NCBI RefSeq assembly: GCF_003595175.1 | Contig: NZ_CP032419.1 | Coordinates: 4,526,001 to 4,590,000 of the forward strand | Source of the DNA: Pseudomonas cavernae | GTDB taxonomy: Bacteria; Pseudomonadota; Gammaproteobacteria; Pseudomonadales; Pseudomonadaceae | Direction of reading: 5' to 3' | Length of the DNA: 64,000 bases | Part shown: piece after piece, positions 57,050 to 64,000 of the stretch | Layout: every line of letters starts with the position of its first letter | Position numbering within the stretch: position 1 is the stretch's first letter | Notes under the pieces: generated by a model | Database searches by the model: none | What the model saw: the letters and a program-made list of their open reading frames with translations, nothing else | Told to the model about the DNA's origin: nothing | Program-made: the position numbers and the translations under genes

Positions 57050-58110
57050 GTCCCGAGCAATTCAACGGCGCGGTGCTGGCCTGGTACGACCGCCACGGCC
57101 GCAAGGACCTGCCCTGGCAGCAGGGCATCAATCCGTACCGGGTGTGGGTCTCGGAAATCATGCTGCAGCAGACCCAGGTCAGCACAGTGCTCGATTACTT
57201 CGACCGTTTCATGCACACCCTGCCGACGGTCGAAGCGCTGGCCGCGGCGCCGGAGGACGAAGTCCTGCACCTGTGGACCGGGCTCGGCTACTACAGCCGT
57301 GCGCGCAACCTGCACAAGACCGCGCAACTGGTCGTCAGCGAGCACGGCGGCGAATTTCCCCGCGACGTCGACGCCCTCGCCGAACTGCCCGGCATCGGCC
57401 GCTCCACCGCCGGCGCCATCGCCAGCCTGAGCATGGGCCTGCGCGCACCGATCCTCGACGGCAACGTCAAGCGCGTGCTGGCGCGCTACAGCGCCCAGGA
57501 CGGCTATCCCGGCGAACCCAAGGTGGCCAAGCAGCTGTGGGAAGTCGCCGAGCGCTTGACCCCGCAGCAGCGAGTCAACCACTACACCCAGGCGATGATG
57601 GATCTCGGCGCCACCCTCTGCACCCGCAGCAAGCCGAGCTGCCTGCTGTGCCCGCTGCAGAGCGGCTGCCGCGCCCACCAGCTGGGCCGCGAAAGCGCCT
57701 ACCCGGTGCCCAAGCCACGCAAGACGCTGCCGCAGAAGCGCACCCTGATGCCGCTACTGGCCAACCGCGACGGCGCCATCCTGCTCTACCGGCGCCCCGC
57801 CAGCGGCCTCTGGGGCGGACTCTGGAGCCTGCCGGAACTGCTCGCCAGCAACGAACTGGACGGCCTCGCCGCCCGCCACGGCCTGACCCTCGGCAGCCGC
57901 CGCGAACTGCCCGGCCTGAGCCACAGCTTCAGCCACTTCCAACTGGCCATCGAACCCTGGCTGGTCCAAGTCGAGGCCCAGAGCCCCGCCGTGGCCGAGG
58001 GCGACTGGCTCTGGTATAACCTCGCCAGCCCGCCGCGCCTGGGCCTCGCCGCCCCGGTGAAGAAGCTGCTGAAGTGCGCGGAAACCGAATTGCACCAAGA
58101 GCCGGGCTGA
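57046..58110 (+). CDS. mutY: Adenine DNA glycosylase
   Basis: 354-residue repair enzyme that removes A mispaired with 8-oxoguanine. HhH-GPD domain: [29 protein letters not shown] and the catalytic Asp in LDGNVKRVL. The 4Fe-4S cluster is C-X6-C-X2-C-X5-C ([17 protein letters not shown]). A C-terminal NUDIX-like domain (about 230-354) recognises 8-oxoG. ATG overlaps the asmA stop. Confidence 0.97.
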   Translation: MSPEQFNGAVLAWYDRHGRKDLPWQQGINPYRVWVSEIMLQQTQVSTVLDYFDRFMHTLPTVEALAAAPEDEVLHLWTGLGYYSRARNLHKTAQLVVSEHGGEFPRDVDALAELPGIGRSTAGAIASLSMGLRAPILDGNVKRVLARYSAQDGYPGEPKVAKQLWEVAERLTPQQRVNHYTQAMMDLGATLCTRSKPSCLLCPLQSGCRAHQLGRESAYPVPKPRKTLPQKRTLMPLLANRDGAILLYRRPASGLWGGLWSLPELLASNELDGLAARHGLTLGSRRELPGLSHSFSHFQLAIEPWLVQVEAQSPAVAEGDWLWYNLASPPRLGLAAPVKKLLKCAETELHQEPG

Positions 58111-58176
58111 CCACGCCCCGCGCCGACTGATCGGCCGCGAAGCCCCAAGCGCCCGCCGAACCGCAGGAGATTGACC

Positions 58177-58449
58177 ATGACCCGCACCGTGATGTGCCGC
58201 AAATTCAAAGAAGAACTGCCCGCCCTCGCCCGTCCGCCCTACCCCGGCGCCAAGGGCGAAGACATCTACAACCACGTCTCGCAGAAAGCCTGGGACGAAT
58301 GGCAGAAACACCAGACCCTGCTGATCAACGAGCGACGCCTGAACATGATGAACGCCGAGGACCGCAAGTTCCTCCAGGCCGAGATGGACAAGTTCCTCTC
58401 CGGCGAGGAATACGCCCAGGCCGAAGGTTACGTCCCGCCCAGCGAATGA
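58177..58449 (+). CDS. yggX: Iron-trafficking / oxidative damage protection protein YggX
   Basis: 90-residue protein of the YggX family, thought to handle iron and protect Fe-S clusters. [20 protein letters not shown] with the conserved Cys7, [16 protein letters not shown], then [19 protein letters not shown] (fragments). Follows mutY, itself an Fe-S enzyme, by 66 bases as in P. aeruginosa and E. coli. I chose ATG 58177 with AGGAGA upstream; a TTG two codons earlier is in frame. Confidence 0.95.
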   Translation: MTRTVMCRKFKEELPALARPPYPGAKGEDIYNHVSQKAWDEWQKHQTLLINERRLNMMNAEDRKFLQAEMDKFLSGEEYAQAEGYVPPSE

Positions 58450-58500
58450 GGCCGAAATACGTAAGCGCCCGTTATCGCTAAATATTTTTCGTTCTCTCGC

Positions 58501-58529
58501 TTGACAGGCAAAGGTCAAATCCGTCTAAT
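58501..58529 (+). promoter_or_regulatory. Sigma-70 promoter of tRNA-Phe
   Basis: TTGACA (58501-58506) and TCTAAT (58524-58529) with a 17-base spacer, 11 bases before the mature tRNA 5' end. Confidence 0.8.
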
Positions 58530-58540
58530 AGCGCCCCGTT

Positions 58541-58616
58541 GCCCAGGTAGCTCAGTCGGTAGAGCAGGGGATTGAAAATCCCCGTGTCGGCGGTTCGATT
58601 CCGTCCCTGGGCACCA
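58541..58616 (+). tRNA. tRNA-Phe (GAA)
   Basis: 76 bases including encoded CCA. Acceptor stem GCCCAGG / CCTGGGC, D-loop with AGCTCAGTCGG, anticodon GAA at 58574-58576 in loop TTGAAAA, T-loop GTTCGATTC. A terminator follows. Confidence 0.97.
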
Positions 58617-58630
58617 CTAATACCGAACAA

Positions 58631-58659
58631 AAAGCCTCAGCCAAGTGCTGGGGCTTTTT
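58631..58659 (+). terminator. Terminator of tRNA-Phe
   Basis: AAAGCCTCAGC (58631-58641) pairs with GCTGGGGCTTT (58647-58657), one G-U pair, then TT. A second hairpin with GGGCTTTTTTG near 58720-58748 (CCCGAATC / GATTGGG) is a possible further terminator. The rest of 58660-58910 shows no gene. Confidence 0.85.
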
Positions 58660-58910
58660 GCTTTCTGGGGTTCATCACCGACCAAGCTCCGACCTCGCCA
58701 GCGAACCCCGCACATATAAACAACCCGAATCCGATTGGGCTTTTTTGTATCAGCGCGACACCCGCCTTCGGCTATGCGACAAGCCTTCTTGCGGGCCGCA
58801 TTTAGCCCTGCTCGCGCGCTTGGCTGGCTTTTGAACGCTATGCTAGCTTGGTGCCACGCCAGGAAGGCCAACAACTGCCGGAGCGCATCCCGAGAGCAAG
58901 AGGACCCTGT

Positions 58911-59684
58911 ATGGCCGAGGCCACGCCCGCGCTGGAAATTCGCAATCTGCACAAACGCTACGGCGACCTCGAGGTACTCAAGGGCATCTCCCTGACCGCT
59001 CGCGATGGCGACGTGATCTCCATTCTCGGTTCCTCCGGTTCCGGCAAGTCCACCTTCCTGCGCTGCATCAACCTGCTGGAAAATCCCCATCAGGGGCAGA
59101 TCATCGTCGCCGGAGAAGAGCTCAAGCTGAAGGCTAACCGCCACGGCGAACTGGTCGCCGCCGACAACAAACAGATCAATCGCCTGCGCAGCGAGATCGG
59201 TTTCGTCTTCCAGAACTTCAACCTGTGGCCGCACATGACGGTGCTCGACAACATCATCGAGGCACCGCGTCGGGTGCTCGGCCAGAGCCGTGCCGAAGCC
59301 ATCGAAGTGGCCGAAGCGCTGCTGGCCAAGGTCGGCATCGCCGACAAGCGCCACGTCTACCCAAATCAGCTCTCCGGCGGCCAGCAACAGCGCGCGGCAA
59401 TCGCCCGCACCCTGGCGATGCAGCCGAAGGTGATTCTGTTCGATGAACCAACCTCGGCCCTCGATCCGGAAATGGTACAAGAAGTGCTTGCGGTGATCCG
59501 CGCGCTCGCCGAGGAAGGTCGCACTATGCTGCTAGTGACCCATGAGATGGGTTTCGCCCGCCAGGTCTCCAGCGAAGTGGTCTTTCTGCATCAGGGCCTG
59601 GTGGAAGAGCAGGGGCCGCCCGCGCAGGTTTTCGACCACCCGAACTCGGCACGCTGCAAACAGTTCATGTCCAGCAATCACTAA
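58911..59684 (+). CDS. Polar amino acid ABC transporter, ATP-binding protein (HisP/AotP-like)
   Basis: 257-residue ATPase. Walker [10 protein letters not shown] (about 40), Q-loop [12 protein letters not shown], signature [10 protein letters not shown], Walker [15 protein letters not shown]-loop VTHEMGF. It has the inserted [17 protein letters not shown] loop found in HisP-type proteins for basic amino acids. I chose ATG 58911 with AGAGGA upstream. First gene of a four-gene forward operon matching P. aeruginosa PA5152-PA5155. Confidence 0.94.
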   Translation: MAEATPALEIRNLHKRYGDLEVLKGISLTARDGDVISILGSSGSGKSTFLRCINLLENPHQGQIIVAGEELKLKANRHGELVAADNKQINRLRSEIGFVFQNFNLWPHMTVLDNIIEAPRRVLGQSRAEAIEVAEALLAKVGIADKRHVYPNQLSGGQQQRAAIARTLAMQPKVILFDEPTSALDPEMVQEVLAVIRALAEEGRTMLLVTHEMGFARQVSSEVVFLHQGLVEEQGPPAQVFDHPNSARCKQFMSSNH

Positions 59685-59698
59685 CGGAGCAACATCGC

Positions 59699-60451
59699 AT
59701 GATGAACTATAAGAAGATTCTGCTGGCCGCTGCCGCCACCCTGGCCTTCGGTTCCGGCGCCTTTGCCGCGGACAAGTTGAAGATCGGCACTGAAGGCGCC
59801 TACCCGCCCTTCAACCTGATCGATGCCAGCGGCCAGGTGGTCGGCTTCGACGTCGAAATCGCCCAGGCGCTGTGCGCCAAGATGAAGGTCGAATGCGAGG
59901 TGGTGACCTCCGACTGGGACGGCATCATCCCGGCCCTCAACGCGAAGAAATTCGACTTCATCGCCGCCTCGATGTCGATCACCGAGGAACGCAAGCAGGC
60001 GGTGGATTTCACCGAGCCCTACTACACCAACAAGCTGCAATTCATCGGCAGCAAGTCGACCGAACTGAAAACCGACAAGGCCGGCCTCAAAGGCAAGGTC
60101 ATCGGTGCCCAGCGCGCCACCATCGCCGGCAACTGGCTGGAAGACAACCTCAACGACGTGGTCGACATCAAGCTCTACGACACCCAGGAAAACGCCTACC
60201 TGGACCTGTCCTCCGGGCGTCTCGACGGCATCCTGGCCGACACCTTCGTCAACTGGGAATGGCTGAAGAGCGATGCCGGCAAGAGCTTCGAATTCAAGGG
60301 TGACCCGGTGTTCGACAACGACAAGATCGGCATCGCCGTGCGCAAGGGCGACCCGCTGCGCGAGAAGCTGAATGCCGCCCTGAAAGAAATCGTGGCCGAC
60401 GGCACCTACAAGAAGATCAACGACAAGTACTTCCCGTTCAGCATCTACTGA
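59699..60451 (+). CDS. Polar amino acid ABC transporter, periplasmic binding protein
   Basis: 250 residues with a signal peptide ending AFA (about 23), then DKLKIGTEGAYPPFNLID, the lysine/arginine/ornithine-type start. GFDVEIAQALCAKMKVECE, DGIIPALNAKKFDFI and the Cys pair (CAKMKVEC) are typical of LAO-type binding proteins, suggesting a basic amino acid substrate. The ATG at 59702 is an equal alternative. Confidence 0.93.
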   Translation: MMNYKKILLAAAATLAFGSGAFAADKLKIGTEGAYPPFNLIDASGQVVGFDVEIAQALCAKMKVECEVVTSDWDGIIPALNAKKFDFIAASMSITEERKQAVDFTEPYYTNKLQFIGSKSTELKTDKAGLKGKVIGAQRATIAGNWLEDNLNDVVDIKLYDTQENAYLDLSSGRLDGILADTFVNWEWLKSDAGKSFEFKGDPVFDNDKIGIAVRKGDPLREKLNAALKEIVADGTYKKINDKYFPFSIY

Positions 60452-60506
60452 TGCCAGCCGACTGGCGTCACCGTGTGGCGGCGCCGGTCTTCAATAGTTG
60501 CCCCAG

Positions 60507-61202
60507 ATGACCTTCGATCTCTACGGATTCGGTCCGGCGCTGGCCGCCGGCACCCTGATGACCATCCAGTTGGCGCTGTCGGCGCTGGCCCTCGGCCTGG
60601 TGCTCGGCCTGCTCGGCGCCCTGGCCAAGACTTCACCGTTCCGCACCCTGCAATGGTTGGGCGGCACCTACTCGACCCTGGTGCGCGGCGTTCCCGAATT
60701 GCTCTGGGTGCTGCTGATCTATTTCGGCACGGTCAACCTGATGCACGGTATCGGCGCGCTGGTCGGCAACCCGAGCCTGGAGCTGTCACCGTTCGCCGCC
60801 GGCAGCATCGCCCTCGGCCTGTGCTTCGGCTCCTACGCCACCGAGGTGTTTCGCGGCGCCATCCTGGCCATCCCCCGCGGCCACCGCGAGGCCGGCCAGG
60901 CGCTCGGCCTGTCGAAAACCCGCATCCTCTGGCGCCTGATCCTGCCGCAGATGTGGCGCATCGCCCTGCCCGGCCTCGGCAACCTGTTCATGATCCTGAT
61001 GAAAGACACCGCGCTGGTGTCGGTGATCGGCCTCGAAGAAATCATGCGTCGCTCGCAGATCGCAGTAACCGCGAGTAAGCAGGCCTTTACCTTCTTCCTA
61101 GTGGCGGCCTTCATCTACCTGGGCCTGACCATCCTCGCCATGATCGGCCTGTACTGGCTGGAAAAACGCGCCGCCCGCGGCTTTGTCAGGAGCGCGTCAT
61201 GA
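60507..61202 (+). CDS. Polar amino acid ABC transporter, permease (HisQ-like)
   Basis: 231-residue permease with about five membrane helices; TLVRGVPELLWVLLIYFG is the HisQ/GlnP signature, and the EAA loop reads REAGQALGLSKTRILWRLILPQ (as two fragments). The start is uncertain: ATG 60507 has a poor ribosome site, and TTG 60498 is in frame. Overlaps the next permease gene by four bases; the two form a heterodimer. Confidence 0.93.
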   Translation: MTFDLYGFGPALAAGTLMTIQLALSALALGLVLGLLGALAKTSPFRTLQWLGGTYSTLVRGVPELLWVLLIYFGTVNLMHGIGALVGNPSLELSPFAAGSIALGLCFGSYATEVFRGAILAIPRGHREAGQALGLSKTRILWRLILPQMWRIALPGLGNLFMILMKDTALVSVIGLEEIMRRSQIAVTASKQAFTFFLVAAFIYLGLTILAMIGLYWLEKRAARGFVRSAS

Positions 61203-61888
61203 ACTGGGAAGTCATCATCAAGTACCTGCCGCGGTTGCTCGACGGCGCCTGGCTGACCCTGGAGCTGGTCGCCATTGCGGTCATCGCCGGGCTGTTCCTC
61301 GCCATTCCACTAGGTGTCGCCCGCGCCTCGCGGCACTGGTACGTGCGCGCCCTGCCCTACGGCTACATCTTCTTCTTCCGCGGCACACCGCTGCTGGTGC
61401 AACTGTTCCTGGTCTATTACGGCATGGCGCAGTTCGAGGTGATCCGCCAGGGCCCGCTGTGGCCGTACCTGCGCGATCCGTACTGGTGCACTATCCTGAC
61501 CATGACCCTGCACACCGCCGCCTATATCGCCGAGATTATCCGTGGCGCGATTCAGGCGGTGCCACCGGGCGAGATCGAGGCGGCACGCGCGCTGGGCATG
61601 TCGCGCCCTCAGGCGCTGTTCTACATCATCCTGCCGCGCGCCGCGCGCATCGGCCTACCGGCCTACAGCAACGAGGTGATCCTGATGCTCAAGGCCAGCG
61701 CCCTGGCCAGCACCGTCACCCTGCTGGAGCTGACCGGCATGGCACGCACCATCATCGCCCGCACCTACCTGCCGGTGGAGATCTTCTTCGCCGCCGGGCT
61801 GTTCTACCTGCTGATCGCCTTTATCCTGGTGCGCGGCTTCAAGCTGCTGGAACGTCGACTGCGGGTCGACGTCACCCAGGGGCGTTGA
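61199..61888 (+). CDS. Polar amino acid ABC transporter, permease (HisM-like)
   Basis: 229-residue permease; [17 protein letters not shown] signature and EAA loop EIEAARALGMSRPQALFYIILP (as two fragments). Pairs with the HisQ-like protein. Ends the operon; a strong terminator follows. Confidence 0.94.
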   Translation: MNWEVIIKYLPRLLDGAWLTLELVAIAVIAGLFLAIPLGVARASRHWYVRALPYGYIFFFRGTPLLVQLFLVYYGMAQFEVIRQGPLWPYLRDPYWCTILTMTLHTAAYIAEIIRGAIQAVPPGEIEAARALGMSRPQALFYIILPRAARIGLPAYSNEVILMLKASALASTVTLLELTGMARTIIARTYLPVEIFFAAGLFYLLIAFILVRGFKLLERRLRVDVTQGR

Positions 61889-61894
61889 GCATCC

Positions 61895-61921
61895 AAGCCC
61901 CTCTCCGGCGGAGAGGGGCTT
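61895..61921 (+). terminator. Terminator of the second ABC operon
   Basis: 12-bp perfect stem AAGCCCCTCTCC (61895-61906) / GGAGAGGGGCTT (61910-61921) with a 3-base loop, six bases after the stop. Confidence 0.85.
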
Positions 61922-61954
61922 ATACTGCGCTGCCACTCAGCCAATCTCGCTCCC

Positions 61955-63172
61955 GTGTCCACTCCAACTCCGCTCCAAGGCCCGCAACTGCTCGAACGCT
62001 TTCAGGCGCTGGATGCCTTCCTGCTGGCCGGACAAGCCCTCTGGCGCCCACGCCCCTTCACCCATCGGTATCTGCCCTGGGAGCAGCAACACCCCGAGCT
62101 GGCCACCTGGCTGCGCCGGCGCTCGCTGGCGGAAGCCGAAGCCGTCCATAACCACCCGGAGCAGCTGCAAGCACCCGCGCCTTTCGCCCAACTGGCCGCG
62201 CAAGCCCTGGCACTGAACGCGGTGGGCGAGTTCGCGGAGAAGCCGCTGCCGACCCTATCGATGCACTTCGCGATGGATATTCCCGGACGCAAATGGCAGC
62301 AGATCCAGGCCTTCGCCAGCCGCCTGCAGTTCCGCCAACCGCCGCGGCACTGGCTCGACTGGTGCGCCGGCAAGGGCCATCTCGGCCATCTGCTGGCCCA
62401 GGATGGCGGCGGCCTGACCTGCCTGGAATACGACCCGCAGCTGGTTCAATCCGGCGCAGAACTGAGTCGGCGCCGCAGCCTGCAAGCTGTGCACCGGCAG
62501 CAGGACGTGCTCGCCGTCGATGCCGCGGCTTGCCTAGACGCCCGCCACACACCGGTGGCCTTGCACGCCTGCGGCGATTTGCATGTGCGCCTGATCGAAC
62601 TAGCCAGCGCGGCCGGCTGCGCGCACCTGGCGATCGCTCCGTGCTGCTACAACCGTATCGCGAGTGCGACCTATCAACCGCTTTCATCCGCTGCGCAGGC
62701 CTCGGCACTGCACTTATCCCGCGACGACCTCGGCCTGCCGCTGAGCGAAACGGTTACCGCCGGCGCTCGCGTACGCCGTCAGCGCGACACCTCGATGGCC
62801 CGCCGCCTGGCCTTCGACCTGCTGCAACGCGAACTGCGCGACTGCGACGACTATCTACCGACCCCATCGCTCCCCAGCGCCTGGCTGCACAAGGACTTTC
62901 GCAGCTATTGCTTGGACCTGGCGGCGCTGAAGAACCTCCCCATTTCCGGCGCCCGCGACTGGTCAGCCTTGGAAGCGGCCGGCTGGCAACGCCTGGCCGC
63001 AGTACGCAACCTCGAACTGCTGCGCGGCCTGTACCGCCGCCCGCTGGAACTCTGGCTGCTGCTCGACCGCGCGCTCTACCTGCAAGACCAGGGTTATCGC
63101 GTGCAACTGGGCAGCTTCTGCCCCAGCCGGCTCACCCCGCGCAACCTACTGCTGCTCGCCGAGCGCGAATGA
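61955..63172 (+). CDS. SAM-dependent methyltransferase, function unknown
   Basis: 405 residues. The SAM site is LDWCAGKGHLGHLLA (about residue 138), of the Methyltransf_32 type. HACGDLHVRLIELA and the following APCCYNRI resemble the post-motif region of that family, with a paired Cys. The N-terminal 120 and C-terminal 150 residues are helical and not recognised. It starts with GTG 61955. Probable substrates are RNA or small molecules, but nothing here shows which. Confidence 0.82.
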   Translation: MSTPTPLQGPQLLERFQALDAFLLAGQALWRPRPFTHRYLPWEQQHPELATWLRRRSLAEAEAVHNHPEQLQAPAPFAQLAAQALALNAVGEFAEKPLPTLSMHFAMDIPGRKWQQIQAFASRLQFRQPPRHWLDWCAGKGHLGHLLAQDGGGLTCLEYDPQLVQSGAELSRRRSLQAVHRQQDVLAVDAAACLDARHTPVALHACGDLHVRLIELASAAGCAHLAIAPCCYNRIASATYQPLSSAAQASALHLSRDDLGLPLSETVTAGARVRRQRDTSMARRLAFDLLQRELRDCDDYLPTPSLPSAWLHKDFRSYCLDLAALKNLPISGARDWSALEAAGWQRLAAVRNLELLRGLYRRPLELWLLLDRALYLQDQGYRVQLGSFCPSRLTPRNLLLLAERE

Positions 63173-63173
63173 G

Positions 63174-63196
63174 TTACCCACACATTCTGTGGATAA
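63174..63196. other. DnaA-box-like pair downstream of the methyltransferase gene
   Basis: TTACCCACA (63174-63182, one base off consensus) and TGTGGATAA (63188-63196, the complement of a perfect TTATCCACA) face each other. A third, TGTGCATAA, is at 63364-63372. The 293-base spacer 63173-63465 is AT-rich compared with the window and has no gene apart from the tRNA promoter. Confidence 0.45.
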
Positions 63197-63422
63197 CTTT
63201 GTGGGCAGTTTCTGAGCAAATCGCTGCACCGTCGGCAGACCAAGGCCTGGCCTGTACTGGCGAATTTTCATCCGGTTCATAAAAATTAGTAAAAACAGAT
63301 AGTTATGAATTTCTGCTAGCTGTCGCACAAAAACCGAGCACGTTTGTACTAAGCGCATTGAGGCTGTGCATAAGCATTTCCTTTACATGCCTCGAACTCC
63401 GTCTAAACAGCCATTTCTCCGA

Positions 63423-63451
63423 CTTTACGCGAGCTTACGAATGGATATAAT
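63423..63451 (+). promoter_or_regulatory. Promoter of tRNA-Thr
   Basis: Perfect -10 TATAAT (63446-63451) with CTTTAC (63423-63428) 17 bases upstream as a weak -35; 14 bases before the tRNA. Confidence 0.75.
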
Positions 63452-63465
63452 GGCGGCCCGAAAAA

Positions 63466-63541
<76 letters not shown>

Positions 63542-63557
63542 TATAAAACAACGACTT

Positions 63558-63584
63558 AGGCTCACCGCAAGGTGGGCCTTTTTC
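63558..63584 (+). terminator. Terminator of tRNA-Thr
   Basis: AGGCTCACC, GCAA tetraloop, GGTGGGCCT, then TTTTT; one T-G pair. Confidence 0.9.
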
Positions 63585-63843
63585 GTTTCCAGAGCAATTA
63601 AAGGCCATTTGGTCACAGCTTTGGTCACAGCTTCTCGCTTGATTGAACTGAATACGCCCCTGTTCCGGCGAAACTCGTGCACAGCGTGCGCCGGCTCGCG
63701 GGTGGCGCGTCATGAAACAAGAAAGCCCCGCCACCGGTGATGGTGTGCAGGGCTTTCAAGGCTTGGGCAGAGCACGGCGAATCTATCAGGGCACCATGCC
63801 CAGGACAAACGTGCCCCCGGCATAACGCTTCGTTCCCCTCTCC
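63585..63843. other. Non-coding spacer after tRNA-Thr
   Basis: No supported gene. It contains a short direct repeat TTTGGTCACAGC (63608-63619 and 63620-63631) and an inverted pair GAAAGCCC / GGGCTTTC (63721-63761 area). Several short reverse frames cross it, but they run through the tRNA or lack any recognisable domain. Position next to a tRNA 3' end makes a past integration site possible. Confidence 0.4.
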
Positions 63844-64000
63844 GTCGCCACCCAAGGCGCCGGCGTGCCCCTGGGCGACTGATCGCTGATCGGCGAAGTC
63901 CTCGCCACCGGCCGCCTCGTAGCCCCTTCGACCTCAAGGTGCCCACTGGCGACGGCTTCCTCGTCTACCCCAAACGCCCGCCCCCAGCCCGCCACTGGGC
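63844..64000 (+). pseudogene. Decayed C-terminal fragment of a LysR-type regulator
   Basis: Read forward from 63844, the frame gives VATQGAGVPLGD, stop, SLIGEVLATGRLVAP; after a one-base shift at about 63926 it continues FDLKVPTGDGFLVYPKRP to the window edge. This is the end of the effector domain of a GcvA-like LysR regulator (GxGVxLGxxxLIxxxLAxGRLVxPFDL). The in-frame TGA (where Trp would fit) and the frameshift show it is not functional. No matching upstream part is present, so only a fragment remains. Confidence 0.5.

Noticed and set aside
63715-63820. Small forward frame MKQESPATGDGVQGF in the last spacer
   Set aside because: Only about 37 codons, no ribosome site or recognised domain, and it spans an inverted repeat; not enough to call a gene.

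Overview
The window is a GC-rich bacterial chromosome segment, almost certainly from a Pseudomonas. Gene order follows the P. aeruginosa PA5050-PA5160 region closely from memory: priA-argS, hslVU, the pha cluster, ubiE-ubiJ-ubiB, hisIE, tatABC, typA, thiI, glnA, ntrBC, secB, gpmI, hisBHAF, mutY-yggX. The class II PHA synthase cluster, a sigma-54/NtrBC nitrogen module and the codon usage all fit. Some PAO1 neighbours (opgGH, the hut cluster) are absent, and the short interspersed repeats suggest a relative of the P. mendocina / P. oleovorans / P. alcaligenes type rather than P. aeruginosa itself; the species call is inference.

Layout. 1-5.3 kb: priA end, argS, an FtsN-like SPOR protein, and hslVU behind a probable heat-shock promoter. 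5.4-12.5 kb: medium-chain-length PHA locus phaC1-phaZ-phaC2-phaD meeting the convergent phaI-phaF, with a sigma-54 promoter before phaC1. 12.6-18.7 kb: a dense forward run of ubiquinone genes, hisI-hisE, tatABC and rsmE. 18.8-23.5 kb: an HxlR regulator divergent from a short-chain dehydrogenase, a DsbA-fold isomerase, a chemoreceptor and a UPF0158 protein. 23.8-31.2 kb: mostly reverse-strand genes (polar amino acid ABC importer, dtd-pip, envelope lipoproteins, fbp). 31.3-37.1 kb: a diguanylate cyclase, a YkgJ protein, typA and thiI. 37.3-43.2 kb: glnA, two DUF4124 proteins, ntrB-ntrC and a likely nitrogen-regulated small RNA. 43.2-50.9 kb: trmL, secB-grxC-yibN, gpmI-envC-ctpA and a solute-binding protein. 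51-54.1 kb: reverse his operon. 54.3-63.2 kb: PanZ-like protein, asmA-mutY-yggX, tRNA-Phe, a second amino acid ABC importer and a methyltransferase. The window ends with tRNA-Thr and a decayed LysR-type fragment.

Links between genes. Three sigma-54 -24/-12 elements (phaC1, glnA, and one downstream of ntrC) suggest that nitrogen status couples glutamine synthesis, a small RNA and carbon storage. The pha locus encodes polymer synthesis, depolymerisation, regulation and granule phasins together.

The most unusual signal is a family of non-coding elements of about 140-196 bp with inverted ends (GAACCTGT / GAGCCTGT). All four copies are flanked by a 3-bp TNA duplication, and in every case one copy of that trinucleotide is the stop codon of the adjacent gene. 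Two further families of palindromic repeats are scattered through the intergenic spaces; one lies inside the his operon, and one is flanked by a duplicated gene end.
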